Of a DNA stretch of 64,000 nucleotides, positions 1 through 9,131 are shown piece by piece. This stretch comes from Flavobacterium sp. CF108 (lineage in GTDB: Bacteria; Bacteroidota; Bacteroidia; Flavobacteriales; Flavobacteriaceae). A program made the translations under genes and the position numbers. The stretch spans positions 310,001 to 374,000 of the forward strand of contig NZ_FQWW01000005.1 in assembly GCF_900129795.1 (NCBI RefSeq), read 5' to 3'. Under the pieces are notes generated by a model that was not told the origin of the DNA, ran no database searches, and worked only from the letters and a program-made list of their open reading frames with translations. Position 1 is the stretch's first letter, and each line of letters begins with the position of its first letter.

Positions 1-847
1 CCTGATCATCGCTTAATTTGAATTTGTTCTGAATAAACTGAGAAATTCTCAAGTTGGCCTGATGCGGAATCAACATATCGATATCTGAAACCTGAAGACC
101 ATTAGCTTCTAAACCTTCATTGATTACTTCGGCAAAACGAACCACTGCATTTTTAAATACAAACTGACCGTTCATATACGGATAATAACTTTCGTCATTT
201 GGGTCGTTGTCTGCAATAATATCCGTTACCCAGCGCGCTCCCATTCCCGGTGCCTGCAAAGCCAATTCTTCGGCATGCTGTCCTTCTGAATGTAAATGCG
301 TAGATAAAATTCCTTTTGTCAAATCTTCTTCACGGCTTAAAACTGCCGCTCCTGCTCCATCTCCAAAAATTACCGAAACCCCGCGTCCGCGAGTGGTCAT
401 ATCTAATCCAGTTGAATGAACCTCAGAACCAATAACCAAAATATTTTTATACATTCCGGTTTTAATATATTGATCTGCAACAGAAATTGCGTAAACAAAG
501 CCAGAACATTGGTTTCTAACATCTAAAGCTCCAACAGTTCTTAAACCTAAATCACGTTGTACCAAAACTCCAGGTCCTGGAAAATAGTAATCCGGGCTTA
601 ATGTAGCAAAAACTACAAAATCAATATCTTCTTTGGCTACGCCAGAACGTTCTATAGCAATTTTAGCAGCTTTTACACCCATTGAAGTCGTAGTATCTTC
701 TCCACGAATGATATGTCTTCTTTCCTGAATTCCTGTTCGTTCCTGAATCCATTCGTCATTGGTATCTATTATCTTCGACAAATCATCGTTTGTCACAACA
801 TTTGAAGGAACATAATATCCTAAGCCTGCTATTTTTGAATGATACAT
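1..847 (-). CDS. fabH: 3-oxoacyl-ACP synthase III (FabH), 3' end outside window
   Basis: The protein reads MYHSKIAGLGYYVPSNVVTN from the ATG at 845-847 and stays open to the window edge, so about the last 50 residues are missing. FabH (KASIII) condenses acetyl- or branched acyl-CoA with malonyl-ACP and starts fatty-acid synthesis in the cytoplasm. Visible signatures are the nucleophile context RNQCSGF and the active-site histidine in IPHQANLRI; the third catalytic residue (Asn in GNT) lies outside. The early motif DEWIQERTGIQERR is typical of the family. A promoter-like site lies just upstream at 880-914. The family call is secure. Whether it serves bulk lipid synthesis or a secondary pathway cannot be told here. 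Confidence 0.93.
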   Translation of the reverse strand, partial: MYHSKIAGLGYYVPSNVVTNDDLSKIIDTNDEWIQERTGIQERRHIIRGEDTTTSMGVKAAKIAIERSGVAKEDIDFVVFATLSPDYYFPGPGVLVQRDLGLRTVGALDVRNQCSGFVYAISVADQYIKTGMYKNILVIGSEVHSTGLDMTTRGRGVSVIFGDGAGAAVLSREEDLTKGILSTHLHSEGQHAEELALQAPGMGARWVTDIIADNDPNDESYYPYMNGQFVFKNAVVRFAEVINEGLEANGLQVSDIDMLIPHQANLRISQFIQNKFKLSDDQ

Positions 848-879
848 ATAATATTGTTATTTGTTAAAAATTTAGAATG

Positions 880-914
880 CAAATTTACGTATACTTTAAA
901 ACATAAGAGTACAA
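880..914 (-). promoter_or_regulatory. predicted promoter of fabH
   Basis: On the minus strand the -7 element reads TAAATTTG (880-887), a full match to the Bacteroidota consensus TAnnTTTG. A TTG lies at 912-914, 24 bases away, slightly more than the usual 17-23. The expected transcript start is about 30 bases before the ATG. Confidence 0.45.
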
Positions 915-1112
915 ATTACTATTTTTTTCGGTATTAGCAATTTAATATACTTTAATTATCAGACTGCTTAAAAACAATTACTTTTTGAAAAAACAGTTTT
1001 TTGAGGAATTCATTGAAAAGAATGAAAAATAAGATTTAAAATGTAACAAGACTAAAGTATCTTAGACAAACATTTTGAATACCATTCTTTTTAAACCCAA
1101 AAAATTCAACCC

Positions 1113-3524
1113 ATGAAATTAAAGGTTACGTTGTTCCTATTTTTAAATATCGGTTTTTTCTCTTTTGCTCAAGAGAATTTAACTTACCAAAAGCCTTCTA
1201 AATCTATTTTAGATTTGGCCGATTACCAAAGAGCCCCAACCGTTTCAATGGATACAAAAAAAGAAAATATGCTTTTATTGTACCGAAACACATACAAAAC
1301 TCTCGACGATTTAAATCAGGACGAAATTCGTTTAGCCGGAATACGAATTAACCCTGTTACTAATATATCAAGTACTGTAACGTATGTTACCAATTTGAAA
1401 CTTAGAAAAATAAATGGTAAAGAAGAAATTCAGGTTTCTGGTTTGCCGCAAAATCCAAAAATTGCCAATATTCTTTGGTCGCCAAACGATAAAAAAATCC
1501 TATTTTCTCACACTACAACTACTGGTGTTGAACTTTGGGTTTTAGATGTTGCATCTGCGCAAGCCACAAAACTTACGGAAGCAACTGTAAATGCCAATCT
1601 TGGAAATCCGTTTAACTGGTTTTTAGACAACGAAACGATTTTGGTAAAAATGCTTCCCAAAAACAGACAGCCGCTTTTAGATTCTAAAAAAGATTTACCA
1701 ACCGGACCAATTATTTCTAATACATCTGGAGAAAAATCTCAAAACAGAACGTATCCTGATATGTTGAAAAACAAAAATGACGAAGCTAATTTTGAAACCA
1801 GTGTTACGTCTGAATTATACAAAGTCAAATTAGATGGCGATGCAGTTTTATTTAAAGAAGCAGCCATGTTTGCCAGCGAGAAAATTTCGCCAGACGGTAA
1901 TTATATTATGCTGACTACAATTCAAAAACCATTTTCGTATGTGGTGCCTTTAAACAGGTTCCCTTCTAAAACAATTGTTTACGACATTAGAGGAAAAGAA
2001 ATTAAAACGGTTAACGAGGTGCCATTAAATGAAATTATGCCAAAAGGTTTTATGGCTGTTCGAAAAGGAAAAAGAGAAATGACATGGAGAAATGATAAAC
2101 CGGCAACTTTATCGTATGTAACAGCTTTAGACGAAGGAGATCCTGCAAACAAAGTAGATTTTAGAGACGAAGTTTTTCTTTGGGATGCCCCTTTTGATAA
2201 AGAAGCTGCATCATTAGTAAAAACACCTCAGCGTTTTAATACTATTACTTGGGGAAATGACAATGTTGCCGTTATTTCTGATGAATGGTACGATACCCGA
2301 AATGAGAAAACGTATTTGATAAATCCTTCGGATGCCAATCAACAGCCAAAATTAATAACTGATAGAAATTCGCAAGACGTTTATTCTGATCCCGGTGTTT
2401 TTGAAACCAGAAAGAATGAATACAATAAATATGTTTTAGCTCTTGAAAAAGATAATTTATACCGAATTGGAGACGGTTATACAAAAGATGGCCAGTTTCC
2501 TTTTATTGATGAATTTAATTTTAAAACATTAAAATCAAAACGTGTTTATACTTCACCATACAAGGATAAAAAAGAAGAAATTTTAGAAATTGAGGATTTT
2601 AAATCAGGTAAAGTTCTGGTTCAGATTCAATCAAAAACAGAATATCCGAATTATTTTTTCAGAAACATTAAAAAACCAAATAGTTTAACTCCAATAACGG
2701 ATTTTAAAAACCCGTTTGAAAGCATTAAAAATGTCAGCAAAGAGGTAATTAAATACAAACGTAAAGATGGACTGGAACTTTCGGGAACTTTATACCTTCC
2801 TGCGGGTTATGATAAAGCTAAAAAAGAAAAACTGCCTTTATTAATCTGGGCTTATCCGGCAGAATATAAAGACAGAAACAGCGCTGGCCAATCCACTCAA
2901 AATTCAAATGAATTTACGTTTCCCTATTACGGATCGTTTGTTTATTGGGTTACAAAGGGATATGTTGTTTTAGATGATGCCGCTTTCCCAATTATTGGCG
3001 AAGGAACTACAGAACCAAACGACAATTTTATTTCTCAATTAGTAGACAATGCCGAAGCTGCAATTAATGCAGTAGATGCTCTGGGATATATTAACCGTAA
3101 AAAAGTAGCTATTGGCGGACATTCATACGGTGCGTTTATGACTGCAAATTTATTGACACATTCTAATCTTTTTGCTTGCGGAATTGCACGAAGCGGCGCT
3201 TATAACAGAACGCTTACACCTTTTGGATTTCAATCTGAGCAGCGTAATTACTGGGAAGCCCCAGAAGTTTACAATGCTATGTCGCCATTTATGAATGCAG
3301 AAAAAATGAAAACTCCAATTTTATTAGTTCATGGCGAAGCCGATAATAATCCGGGAACTTTTACTTTGCAGACAGAACGTTATTTTCAGGCTTTAAAAGG
3401 TTTAGGAGCGCCTGCGAGAATGGTGATCTTACCAAAAGAATCGCATGGTTATGTTGCTAAAGAAAATATCCTGCACTTACTTTGGGAACAAGATCAGTTT
3501 TTAGAAAAGTATTTGAAAAACTAA
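1113..3524 (+). CDS. secreted S9 family peptidase (prolyl-oligopeptidase/glutamyl-endopeptidase-like)
   Basis: The product has 803 residues with an N-terminal signal peptide ending near SFAQ, so it is predicted to be periplasmic. Residues about 50-550 form a beta-propeller-like region, and the C-terminal 230 residues an alpha/beta hydrolase domain. The nucleophile is Ser671 in GGHSYG, followed by Asp744 in HGEADNNPG and His778 in KESHGY, which gives the complete S9 Ser-Asp-His triad in order. The length of about 800 residues matches the periplasmic S9 peptidases common in Flavobacteriia, which resemble plant chloroplast glutamyl endopeptidase. The exact cleavage specificity is inference. The gene stands alone and ends in a strong terminator. 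Confidence 0.9.
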   Translation: MKLKVTLFLFLNIGFFSFAQENLTYQKPSKSILDLADYQRAPTVSMDTKKENMLLLYRNTYKTLDDLNQDEIRLAGIRINPVTNISSTVTYVTNLKLRKINGKEEIQVSGLPQNPKIANILWSPNDKKILFSHTTTTGVELWVLDVASAQATKLTEATVNANLGNPFNWFLDNETILVKMLPKNRQPLLDSKKDLPTGPIISNTSGEKSQNRTYPDMLKNKNDEANFETSVTSELYKVKLDGDAVLFKEAAMFASEKISPDGNYIMLTTIQKPFSYVVPLNRFPSKTIVYDIRGKEIKTVNEVPLNEIMPKGFMAVRKGKREMTWRNDKPATLSYVTALDEGDPANKVDFRDEVFLWDAPFDKEAASLVKTPQRFNTITWGNDNVAVISDEWYDTRNEKTYLINPSDANQQPKLITDRNSQDVYSDPGVFETRKNEYNKYVLALEKDNLYRIGDGYTKDGQFPFIDEFNFKTLKSKRVYTSPYKDKKEEILEIEDFKSGKVLVQIQSKTEYPNYFFRNIKKPNSLTPITDFKNPFESIKNVSKEVIKYKRKDGLELSGTLYLPAGYDKAKKEKLPLLIWAYPAEYKDRNSAGQSTQNSNEFTFPYYGSFVYWVTKGYVVLDDAAFPIIGEGTTEPNDNFISQLVDNAEAAINAVDALGYINRKKVAIGGHSYGAFMTANLLTHSNLFACGIARSGAYNRTLTPFGFQSEQRNYWEAPEVYNAMSPFMNAEKMKTPILLVHGEADNNPGTFTLQTERYFQALKGLGAPARMVILPKESHGYVAKENILHLLWEQDQFLEKYLKN

Positions 3525-3548
3525 TTTTTCTTAAACGATTATAAAAAA

Positions 3549-3590
3549 TAAACCCGACAGTTTCAAAAACTTGTCGGGTTTATTTTTTTT
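3549..3590 (+). terminator. rho-independent terminator after the S9 peptidase
   Basis: The stem AAACCCGACA / TTGTCGGGTTT has a short A/T-rich loop and is followed by a run of eight T, 25 bases after the stop codon. Confidence 0.85.
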
Positions 3591-3600
3591 AAGATCAAAA

Positions 3601-3628
3601 ATTATCTAATTATCTAATTATCTAATTG
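3601..3628. repeat. short tandem repeat ATTATCTA x3
   Basis: Three head-to-tail copies of the 8-mer ATTATCTA are followed by a diverged copy (ATTGTCAA). They lie between a terminator and the end of the convergent ABC ATPase gene. No spacer structure is present, so this is not a CRISPR. Confidence 0.6.
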
Positions 3629-3641
3629 TCAAATTACCTCA

Positions 3642-4592
3642 TTAAAGATAATTCAGTCCAAGAAATATTTCCTGTTCAAGCGGAAGATCAATTTCACTTT
3701 CAAAAAATATTAATTGCCTTTTGTGAACCGTTTCAATTAAATAATGGCCTCCTCTAAAATAAGTTCTTCTAATTTTTACCGGAAGCTTAGATTCTGAAAC
3801 CATTTTAAACTGATGCGGATAAACCAGCGTTTTATGGGTTTCATCTTCGTACGGAAGTAATAAATGTGTTGCCACTTCATTTACTTCTCCAAATAACGAA
3901 GCCACATATTTAGTCTGCGGATCTTCGTATATTTTTGATGGATCGCCTTTTATGATAACTTCGCCATGTCGCATTACAATCGCTTCATCTGCAAAAGACA
4001 AAGCATCTGTACTGTCATGTGTTGCAATAATGCAGGTAATTCCTTTTTGTTTTAAATATTTAAATAAGTTTCGGCGTAAAGCATTTTTACGGAAAGCATC
4101 AATCTGGCTGAAAGGTTCGTCAAGCAAAATTACTTCTGGCTCTAAAGCCAAAACTCTTACCAACGCGACTCTCTGCTGCTGCCCGCCGCTCAAAAATTTA
4201 GCTTTAACATTAGAAAATTGTTCCATTTCAACCATCTCCAACAATTCCTGAACACGAAGTTTTTTCATGTTTGCAAAACCATTCGAAAGAAACTTTCCAA
4301 CATTTTCTGCCACGGTTTCATAAGGAGACAAATCGAAATCCTGCGCCAGATATTTCATATACGGCATTCCAGGAATCAAATTGTATTTTGGTCCCAGAAT
4401 AGGTTTTTCGTTATAAAATATTTTGCCTTCGTCTAAATCGAACAAACCGTACATAAGCTTTAACAGCGTACTTTTTCCACAACCGCTTTCGCCAATAATG
4501 GCAATATTTTCGCCTTTATTGATCGTAAAAGAAACATTATTTATAACTGGTTTATCAGTATACGAAAAAGATATATTTTGAATATCAAGCAT
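3642..4592 (-). CDS. ABC transporter ATP-binding protein
   Basis: This is a 316-residue cytoplasmic ATPase. The Walker A motif is GESGCGKST (about residues 36-44), the signature is LSGGQQQRVAL, Walker B is VILLDEPF, and the H-loop histidine is in IATHDSTDAL. After the roughly 235-residue nucleotide-binding domain there is an 80-residue C-terminal extension like the regulatory (TOBE-like) tails of PotA/CysA/FbpC importers. No permease or binding protein is adjacent, so the substrate cannot be assigned. The gene is monocistronic, with its own promoter at 4612-4643 immediately behind the terminator of the upstream operon. Confidence 0.85.
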   Translation of the reverse strand: MLDIQNISFSYTDKPVINNVSFTINKGENIAIIGESGCGKSTLLKLMYGLFDLDEGKIFYNEKPILGPKYNLIPGMPYMKYLAQDFDLSPYETVAENVGKFLSNGFANMKKLRVQELLEMVEMEQFSNVKAKFLSGGQQQRVALVRVLALEPEVILLDEPFSQIDAFRKNALRRNLFKYLKQKGITCIIATHDSTDALSFADEAIVMRHGEVIIKGDPSKIYEDPQTKYVASLFGEVNEVATHLLLPYEDETHKTLVYPHQFKMVSESKLPVKIRRTYFRGGHYLIETVHKRQLIFFESEIDLPLEQEIFLGLNYL

Positions 4593-4611
4593 GTGTTGTA
4601 TTTAGAGAGGT

Positions 4612-4643
4612 CAAATTTACGATGTTTAATTTCTAAAGTCAAA
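4612..4643 (-). promoter_or_regulatory. predicted promoter of the ABC ATPase gene
   Basis: The minus strand carries TTTG (4640-4643), then 20 bases, then TAAATTTG (4612-4619). This is a full match in both boxes and spacing to the Bacteroidota housekeeping promoter. The -33 box touches the A/T arm of the neighbouring terminator hairpin. Confidence 0.6.
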
Positions 4644-4677
4644 AAAAAGCTGCTTCAATTATGAAACAGCTTTTTTT
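4641..4677 (-). terminator. terminator of the lipocalin-like/OmpA operon
   Basis: The hairpin AAAAAAAGCTG / CAGCTTTTTTT, with an inner TTCA/TGAA extension, has T tracts on both strands and lies 20 bases beyond the OmpA-lipoprotein stop codon. Confidence 0.75.
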
Positions 4678-4697
4678 ATATTTTATTTTATCTGAAA

Positions 4698-5393
4698 TTA
4701 CTTTCCAGCTTCAGTTTTTGCATCGTTAACCATTTTGTCATTTGCTGTAATAGAAAATTCAACACGACGGTTTTGAGCTCTTCCTTCCGGAGTATCATTT
4801 GTTGCAATAGGATCAACAATACCTAAACCTGAAGTTTTAAAACGGCTTGATTTTAATCCTTTTGAAACTAAATAAGACTGCACAGAAGCTGCTCTTTGTC
4901 CTGAAAGTGTCAAATTATATTCTGGTTTACCAGTGTTATCAGTATAACCAAAGATTTGAATATCAGTATCTCCGTACTCATTAAAAACAGGAACTAATTT
5001 ATCTAAGTTTGCTTTTGCCTGAGGAGTTAAAGTTGATTTGTTAGTATCAAAACGAACAGCGTTCTCATTTAAAGTTAAGTGAATTCCTTCACCTACTCTT
5101 TCTACAGAAGCACCTGGTAAAGCCTGATCAATTTCACGGGCTTGTTTATCCATTTTGTTACCAATTAAGGCTCCTGTTCCACCACCTACAGCAGCTCCAA
5201 TTGCAGCTCCTAAAGCAGCGTTTCCGCCTTTACCTAAATTATTTCCTAAAATACCTCCAATAATACCACCGGCAACTACACCAATTCCGGCACCTTTTTG
5301 AGTATTATTTGCATTTTTAACTGAATCGCAGCTTGTAAATAAACTAACTAATACAAGTAAACTACTTAAACCTAAAACTGTTATCTTTTTCAT
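4698..5393 (-). CDS. OmpA-family outer-membrane lipoprotein with glycine-zipper segment
   Basis: The protein has 231 residues. A lipoprotein signal ends in LFTSC (Cys22 would be acylated). A Gly/Ala-rich glycine-zipper stretch at about residues 35-80 (GGIIGGILGNNLG and GAAIGAAVGGG) comes next. The C-terminal OmpA peptidoglycan-binding domain (about 110-220) contains IQIFGYTDNTG, LSGQRAASVQSYL and a final ENRRVEF-like AQNRRVEF. The architecture is that of the YiaD-type family, in which the OmpA domain binds peptidoglycan from the outer membrane. The gene follows the lipocalin-like gene by 17 bases and probably shares its transcript. Confidence 0.9.
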   Translation of the reverse strand: MKKITVLGLSSLLVLVSLFTSCDSVKNANNTQKGAGIGVVAGGIIGGILGNNLGKGGNAALGAAIGAAVGGGTGALIGNKMDKQAREIDQALPGASVERVGEGIHLTLNENAVRFDTNKSTLTPQAKANLDKLVPVFNEYGDTDIQIFGYTDNTGKPEYNLTLSGQRAASVQSYLVSKGLKSSRFKTSGLGIVDPIATNDTPEGRAQNRRVEFSITANDKMVNDAKTEAGK

Positions 5394-5410
5394 CTTTATC
5401 CTTTTTAATA

Positions 5411-5917
5411 TTAATTAGCTCTTTGAAATTGGTAAGTAACATCCTTTGTTTGTCCGCCAACATTAATATTGTCGATTAACTGAAAAGAGTTATCTGTTAA
5501 ACCTGCAACTTTTAGTAAATACCCTGATTTTACATTTTTAGATTTTAATCCCGGATCTACAATTTTAAGAACAAAAAGTCCCTGATTGTTAATACTCCAA
5601 ACGATTGGAGAAGTAAAAGCTGTACAATTTGGAGAATTTAGATTCATTGTACCTTTATTATTATTTGAAATAAAATTCCAGGTACTGCCAATAAAACATT
5701 TAGAATCTGCAAGATCAAATGAGGTTACTTTGATATAATCTGAACCAGCATAAGATACGTTTGTAAGAACCCAGTTCCCTTTAATAGCTACTTGAGTAGG
5801 TCTGTCAAGTTTAGTTGAAAGCGTAGTTGCTTCTGTTGAAGTTGAAGCTGTAGACGAAGATGATTTACACGCGAATAACATCGTGGCAATCATGCAAATG
5901 AAAATTATTTTCTTCAT
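5411..5917 (-). CDS. lipocalin-like lipoprotein
   Basis: The start is placed at the second ATG (MKKIIFICM), because it gives a normal lipoprotein signal ending in LFACKSSSS; an ATG three codons upstream (5926) is also possible. The mature part of about 150 residues is beta-rich, with GNWVLTNVSY near its beginning and paired cysteines in SKCFIG and NSPNCT. This pattern is seen in the lipocalin-like lipoproteins of Flavobacteriia. The ligand is unknown. It is the first gene of a two-gene unit with the OmpA-type lipoprotein, so a role at the outer membrane is a reasonable inference. Confidence is lower for the family than for the gene. Confidence 0.75.
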   Translation of the reverse strand: MKKIIFICMIATMLFACKSSSSTASTSTEATTLSTKLDRPTQVAIKGNWVLTNVSYAGSDYIKVTSFDLADSKCFIGSTWNFISNNNKGTMNLNSPNCTAFTSPIVWSINNQGLFVLKIVDPGLKSKNVKSGYLLKVAGLTDNSFQLIDNINVGGQTKDVTYQFQRAN

Positions 5918-5968
5918 TTTGTACATTTATTTAAGTTAATACTTACACGTTTAACAATTATTATACCA

Positions 5969-5976
5969 CAAATATA
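5969..5976 (-). promoter_or_regulatory. predicted -7 promoter element of the lipocalin/OmpA operon
   Basis: The minus strand reads TATATTTG, a full match to TAnnTTTG, about 50 bases ahead of the start codon. No good TTG box is seen at the expected distance. Confidence 0.4.
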
Positions 5977-6043
5977 CAATTCATTGGGCGAATTTGTTTT
6001 TTAAAATTTAATTATTTTCTTTCAAAATTAACATTTACGCCAA

Positions 6044-6076
6044 TTTGTCACCTAAAAAAAATTGGTATTTTATTTG
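6044..6076 (+). promoter_or_regulatory. possible promoter of htpG
   Basis: TTTG (6044-6047), 21 bases, then TTTATTTG (6069-6076) matches the -7 consensus at 7 of its 8 positions. The transcript would start near 6083, which makes the upstream ATG at 6082 unlikely and favours the ATG at 6121. Confidence 0.4.
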
Positions 6077-6120
6077 ACTAAATGAAAATCATCAAGTTAA
6101 ATCAAAAAATCAAAAAAAAT

Positions 6121-8004
6121 ATGACAACAGGTAAAATTAATGTTTCAGTAGAAAACATCTTTCCCTTAATCAAAAAGTTCTTATACAGCGATCACGAAAT
6201 CTTTTTACGTGAGCTGGTTTCAAACGGAACTGATGCTACCTTAAAATTAAAACATTTAATTAGTATTGGCGAAGCAAAAGTAGAATATGGAAATCCGGTT
6301 ATCGAAATTAAAGTAGATAAGGAAGGAAAAAAAATCCATATTATCGACCAAGGTTTAGGTATGACAGCTGATGAAGTTGAAAAATACATTAACCAGGTTG
6401 CTTTTTCCGGAGCTGAAGAATTTTTAGATAAATACAAAGATTCTGCAAAAGACTCTGGAATTATTGGCCACTTTGGTCTTGGTTTCTATTCTGCATTTAT
6501 GGTTGCAGAAAAAGTAGAAATCATTACAAAATCATACAAAGATGAACCTGCTGCACACTGGACTTGTGACGGAAGCCCTGAATTTACTTTAGAGCCAGCT
6601 GACAAAACTTCACGTGGTACAGAAATCATTCTGCACATTGCCGAAGATTCTTTAGAATTTTTAGAAGATTCTAAAATCAGCGGTTTATTGAATAAGTACA
6701 ACAAGTTTATGCCTATTCCAATTAAATTTGGAACAAGAACTGAAACTCTTCCAAAACCAGAAGATGCTCCGGAAGATTACGTTAATGAAACTATCGAACT
6801 TGATAACATCATTAACAACCCAAATCCGGCTTGGACAAAACAGCCTTCTGAATTATCTGATGAAGATTACAAAAACTTTTACAGAGAATTGTATCCAATG
6901 CAGTTTGAAGATCCTTTGTTCAACATTCACTTAAATGTAGATTATCCGTTTAACTTAACTGGTATTTTGTATTTCCCAAAATTGGGTACAGATATGCAAA
7001 TCCAGAAAGATAAAATTCAATTGTACCAAAACCAGGTTTACGTTACAGATAACGTAGAAGGAATTGTACCTGAATTTTTGACAATGTTAAAAGGAGTTAT
7101 CGATTCACCGGATATTCCGTTAAACGTTTCTCGTTCTGGTTTACAGGCAGATGGTGCAGTTAAGAAAATCTCTAACTACATTACTCGTAAAGTAGCTGAT
7201 AAATTGAAAGCTTTATTTAACGAAAACCGTGCTGATTTTGAAGCAAAATGGAACGATATTAAAATCGTTTTAGAGTACGGAATGCTTTCTGAAGATAAAT
7301 TCTACGAAAAAGCAGGTGCATTTGTTTTATACCCAACGGTAGACGATACTTACTTTACTTTAGAAGAATTAAAAGAAAAACTAAAAGAAAACCAAACAGA
7401 TAAAGATGGTAAATTAGTTATTCTTTATGCCGGTAATAAAGATGCACAGCACTCATACATTGAAGCTGCAAAAGAAAAAGGATACGAAGTACTGCTTTTA
7501 GATTCTCCAATTATCTCGCATTTAATTCAAAAAATTGAAGGCGATAACAGCGGCTTAACTTTTGTTCGTGTAGATTCTGACCATATTGATAATTTAATCA
7601 AAAAAGACGAAAACACGATTTCTAAATTATCTGATGACGAAAAAGCAGCATTAAAAACTTCATTAGAAGCTTATATTCCTAAAGCATACAGCGTTCAGCT
7701 GGAAGCTATGGACAGCCAGGCAGCTCCATTCATCATTACGCAGCCAGAATTTATGCGTAGAATGAAAGAAATGAGCCAAACAGGCGGCGGTGGAATGTTC
7801 GGAATGGGAAATATGCCGGAAATGTACAATCTGGTTGTAAACACTAATTCTGATTTAGCTTCAAGTATTTTAAATACCGAAGATAAAACACATCAGGAAC
7901 ATTTGGTAAAACAAGCTTTAGATTTAGCTAAGTTATCTCAAAACCTTTTAAAAGGTGAAGCGTTGACTGCTTTTGTAAAAAGAAGCTTTGAAATGATCAA
8001 ATAA
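6121..8004 (+). CDS. htpG: molecular chaperone HtpG (Hsp90)
   Basis: The product has 627 residues from the start chosen at MTTGKINVSVENIF; 13 further in-frame codons upstream (from 6082) would add a lysine-rich tail unusual for the family. Hsp90 is a cytoplasmic ATP-dependent homodimeric chaperone. Visible features are the N-terminal GHKL ATPase domain with SDHEIFLRELVSNGTDA, the DQGLGM loop and GHFGLGFYSAFMV. A middle domain with SRSGLQ follows, then a C-terminal dimerisation region. A GMGNMPEMYNL stretch sits near residue 570. Length and motif order match Bacteroidota HtpG. It is a single gene with a terminator after the stop. Confidence 0.96.
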   Translation: MTTGKINVSVENIFPLIKKFLYSDHEIFLRELVSNGTDATLKLKHLISIGEAKVEYGNPVIEIKVDKEGKKIHIIDQGLGMTADEVEKYINQVAFSGAEEFLDKYKDSAKDSGIIGHFGLGFYSAFMVAEKVEIITKSYKDEPAAHWTCDGSPEFTLEPADKTSRGTEIILHIAEDSLEFLEDSKISGLLNKYNKFMPIPIKFGTRTETLPKPEDAPEDYVNETIELDNIINNPNPAWTKQPSELSDEDYKNFYRELYPMQFEDPLFNIHLNVDYPFNLTGILYFPKLGTDMQIQKDKIQLYQNQVYVTDNVEGIVPEFLTMLKGVIDSPDIPLNVSRSGLQADGAVKKISNYITRKVADKLKALFNENRADFEAKWNDIKIVLEYGMLSEDKFYEKAGAFVLYPTVDDTYFTLEELKEKLKENQTDKDGKLVILYAGNKDAQHSYIEAAKEKGYEVLLLDSPIISHLIQKIEGDNSGLTFVRVDSDHIDNLIKKDENTISKLSDDEKAALKTSLEAYIPKAYSVQLEAMDSQAAPFIITQPEFMRRMKEMSQTGGGGMFGMGNMPEMYNLVVNTNSDLASSILNTEDKTHQEHLVKQALDLAKLSQNLLKGEALTAFVKRSFEMIK

Positions 8005-8028
8005 GATTATTCTAAAATAATGTATTCC

Positions 8029-8068
8029 AAATAGCCCGCAGGTAAAACTTGCGGGCTATTTTATTTTT
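8029..8068 (+). terminator. terminator after htpG
   Basis: The stem AATAGCCCGCA / TGCGGGCTATT has a small loop and is followed by TTATTTTT. Confidence 0.85.
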
Positions 8069-8247
8069 ACAAGAAACAAAATCATAAAAATTTAAAAAAT
8101 AGACTGCTTTACATGTAGTGATTTAAGAAAAATCACATATTTTTAACTTCATTTTCTTTACTATCTTTTTCTATTATAAACAATAGAAACTTATAACTGG
8201 AGCGAGCCAAAAATCCTAAATAGAGTAGGCAAATAAATTCTAAGATT

Positions 8248-8925
8248 ATGTTTTATGTAAGACTAAACAAATTAAGGATCATCAAGAATGGTGATATAAT
8301 AGGAAAAGGTGAAATCCAATTCATGAGTTTTATAAACCAATCAAATGATAGTTTGCCGAATCTAAACGAATTTTTCGAAACCAATGATGAAGATCGAAAA
8401 AAAGAAATCATTAAAGATTCTGTATCAAGAGTTATCCAATCCCGAATTTTGATGACAATCGACAAAGTAAAAGATAAAAGCATTATCACTTTTGGAGATA
8501 CCGGATATATTGTTTACAAAGACGAAAAAATTCCACAAGATTTTAGCTGGCAGATTGTCGCTGTCGAATTAGACAAAAAAACCCGTGATAATGCCGCATT
8601 AATTAAATCGGTTTTAACTGATTCTAATGTTGACACAATCACAAAAGGAATACAAGCACTCGCAAAAGCAAGTAATCCTGTTAGCGGAGCCGTTGTTGAA
8701 CTTTCTAAATTAGTTGTTGGGGTTATTTTAGATATCGCAAAAAATAAGAAAGACGACCAAATTGGTTATTACCTGACTTCTTTTATTGAAAAATTAGATT
8801 ATCCAAACGGTATTAGAGACCGACAAGATATTCCTGATTTAACGGGAAATATGTTTGTAGACTATTCCATTTTTGGATATCAGGATTATGCAGTCGAAGC
8901 TGTTGAAAATCTAAAACCATTGTAA
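8248..8925 (+). CDS. protein of unknown function, 225 residues
   Basis: I do not recognise the family. The protein has no signal peptide or clear membrane helix. The N-terminal half (MFYVRLNKLRIIKNGD, GKGEIQFMSF) looks like beta strands. The middle, about residues 125-165, is a small-residue-rich amphipathic segment (ALAKASNPVSGAVVELSKLV). The end has conserved-looking PDLTGNMFVDYSIFGY. It has its own terminator, and the same-strand patatin-like gene follows 206 bases later. The 243 bases between htpG and this gene hold the htpG terminator but no convincing promoter. A start at the internal Met26 is possible. Co-occurrence with the phospholipase is the only functional hint. Confidence 0.7.
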   Translation: MFYVRLNKLRIIKNGDIIGKGEIQFMSFINQSNDSLPNLNEFFETNDEDRKKEIIKDSVSRVIQSRILMTIDKVKDKSIITFGDTGYIVYKDEKIPQDFSWQIVAVELDKKTRDNAALIKSVLTDSNVDTITKGIQALAKASNPVSGAVVELSKLVVGVILDIAKNKKDDQIGYYLTSFIEKLDYPNGIRDRQDIPDLTGNMFVDYSIFGYQDYAVEAVENLKPL

Positions 8926-8947
8926 ACAATCTTCTCAAAATATCTTA

Positions 8948-8982
8948 AAATCCTGCAGATTAATTTCTGCAGGATTTTTTTT
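8948..8982 (+). terminator. terminator after the 225-residue protein
   Basis: The perfect stem AAATCCTGCAGA / TCTGCAGGATTT with a 6-base loop is followed by further T residues. Confidence 0.85.
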
Positions 8983-9008
8983 GCCTTATACTAATTTCAA
9001 ATATTTTA

Positions 9009-9030
9009 AAAAAGGGGAATTCTCCCCTTT
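9009..9030. repeat. short hairpin between terminator and patatin gene
   Basis: The inverted repeat AAAAGGGGA / TCCCCTTTT has a 4-base loop. It could be a second terminator or an mRNA structure; it lies about 100 bases ahead of the next start codon. Confidence 0.5.
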
Positions 9031-9131
9031 TATGCCGATAATCGAATTTATAATTTTACATATCTGAAAATCAAATAATTAAATAAATATATTTTGCAAA
9101 AAACAAACCAAAAACCTAAATTCTGGAAATC

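Noticed and set aside
207..419. 70-residue plus-strand reading frame
   Set aside because: It lies opposite the clear FabH coding frame and has no independent signature; a shadow frame.
3601..3628. Possible CRISPR-like array from three ATTATCTA repeats
   Set aside because: The repeats are 8 bases, head to tail with no spacers; a simple tandem repeat.
5921..6120. Riboswitch or CIRCE-like heat-shock operator upstream of htpG
   Set aside because: No inverted repeat of the CIRCE type (TTAGCACTC-N9-GAGTGCTAA) and no recognisable riboswitch fold was seen.
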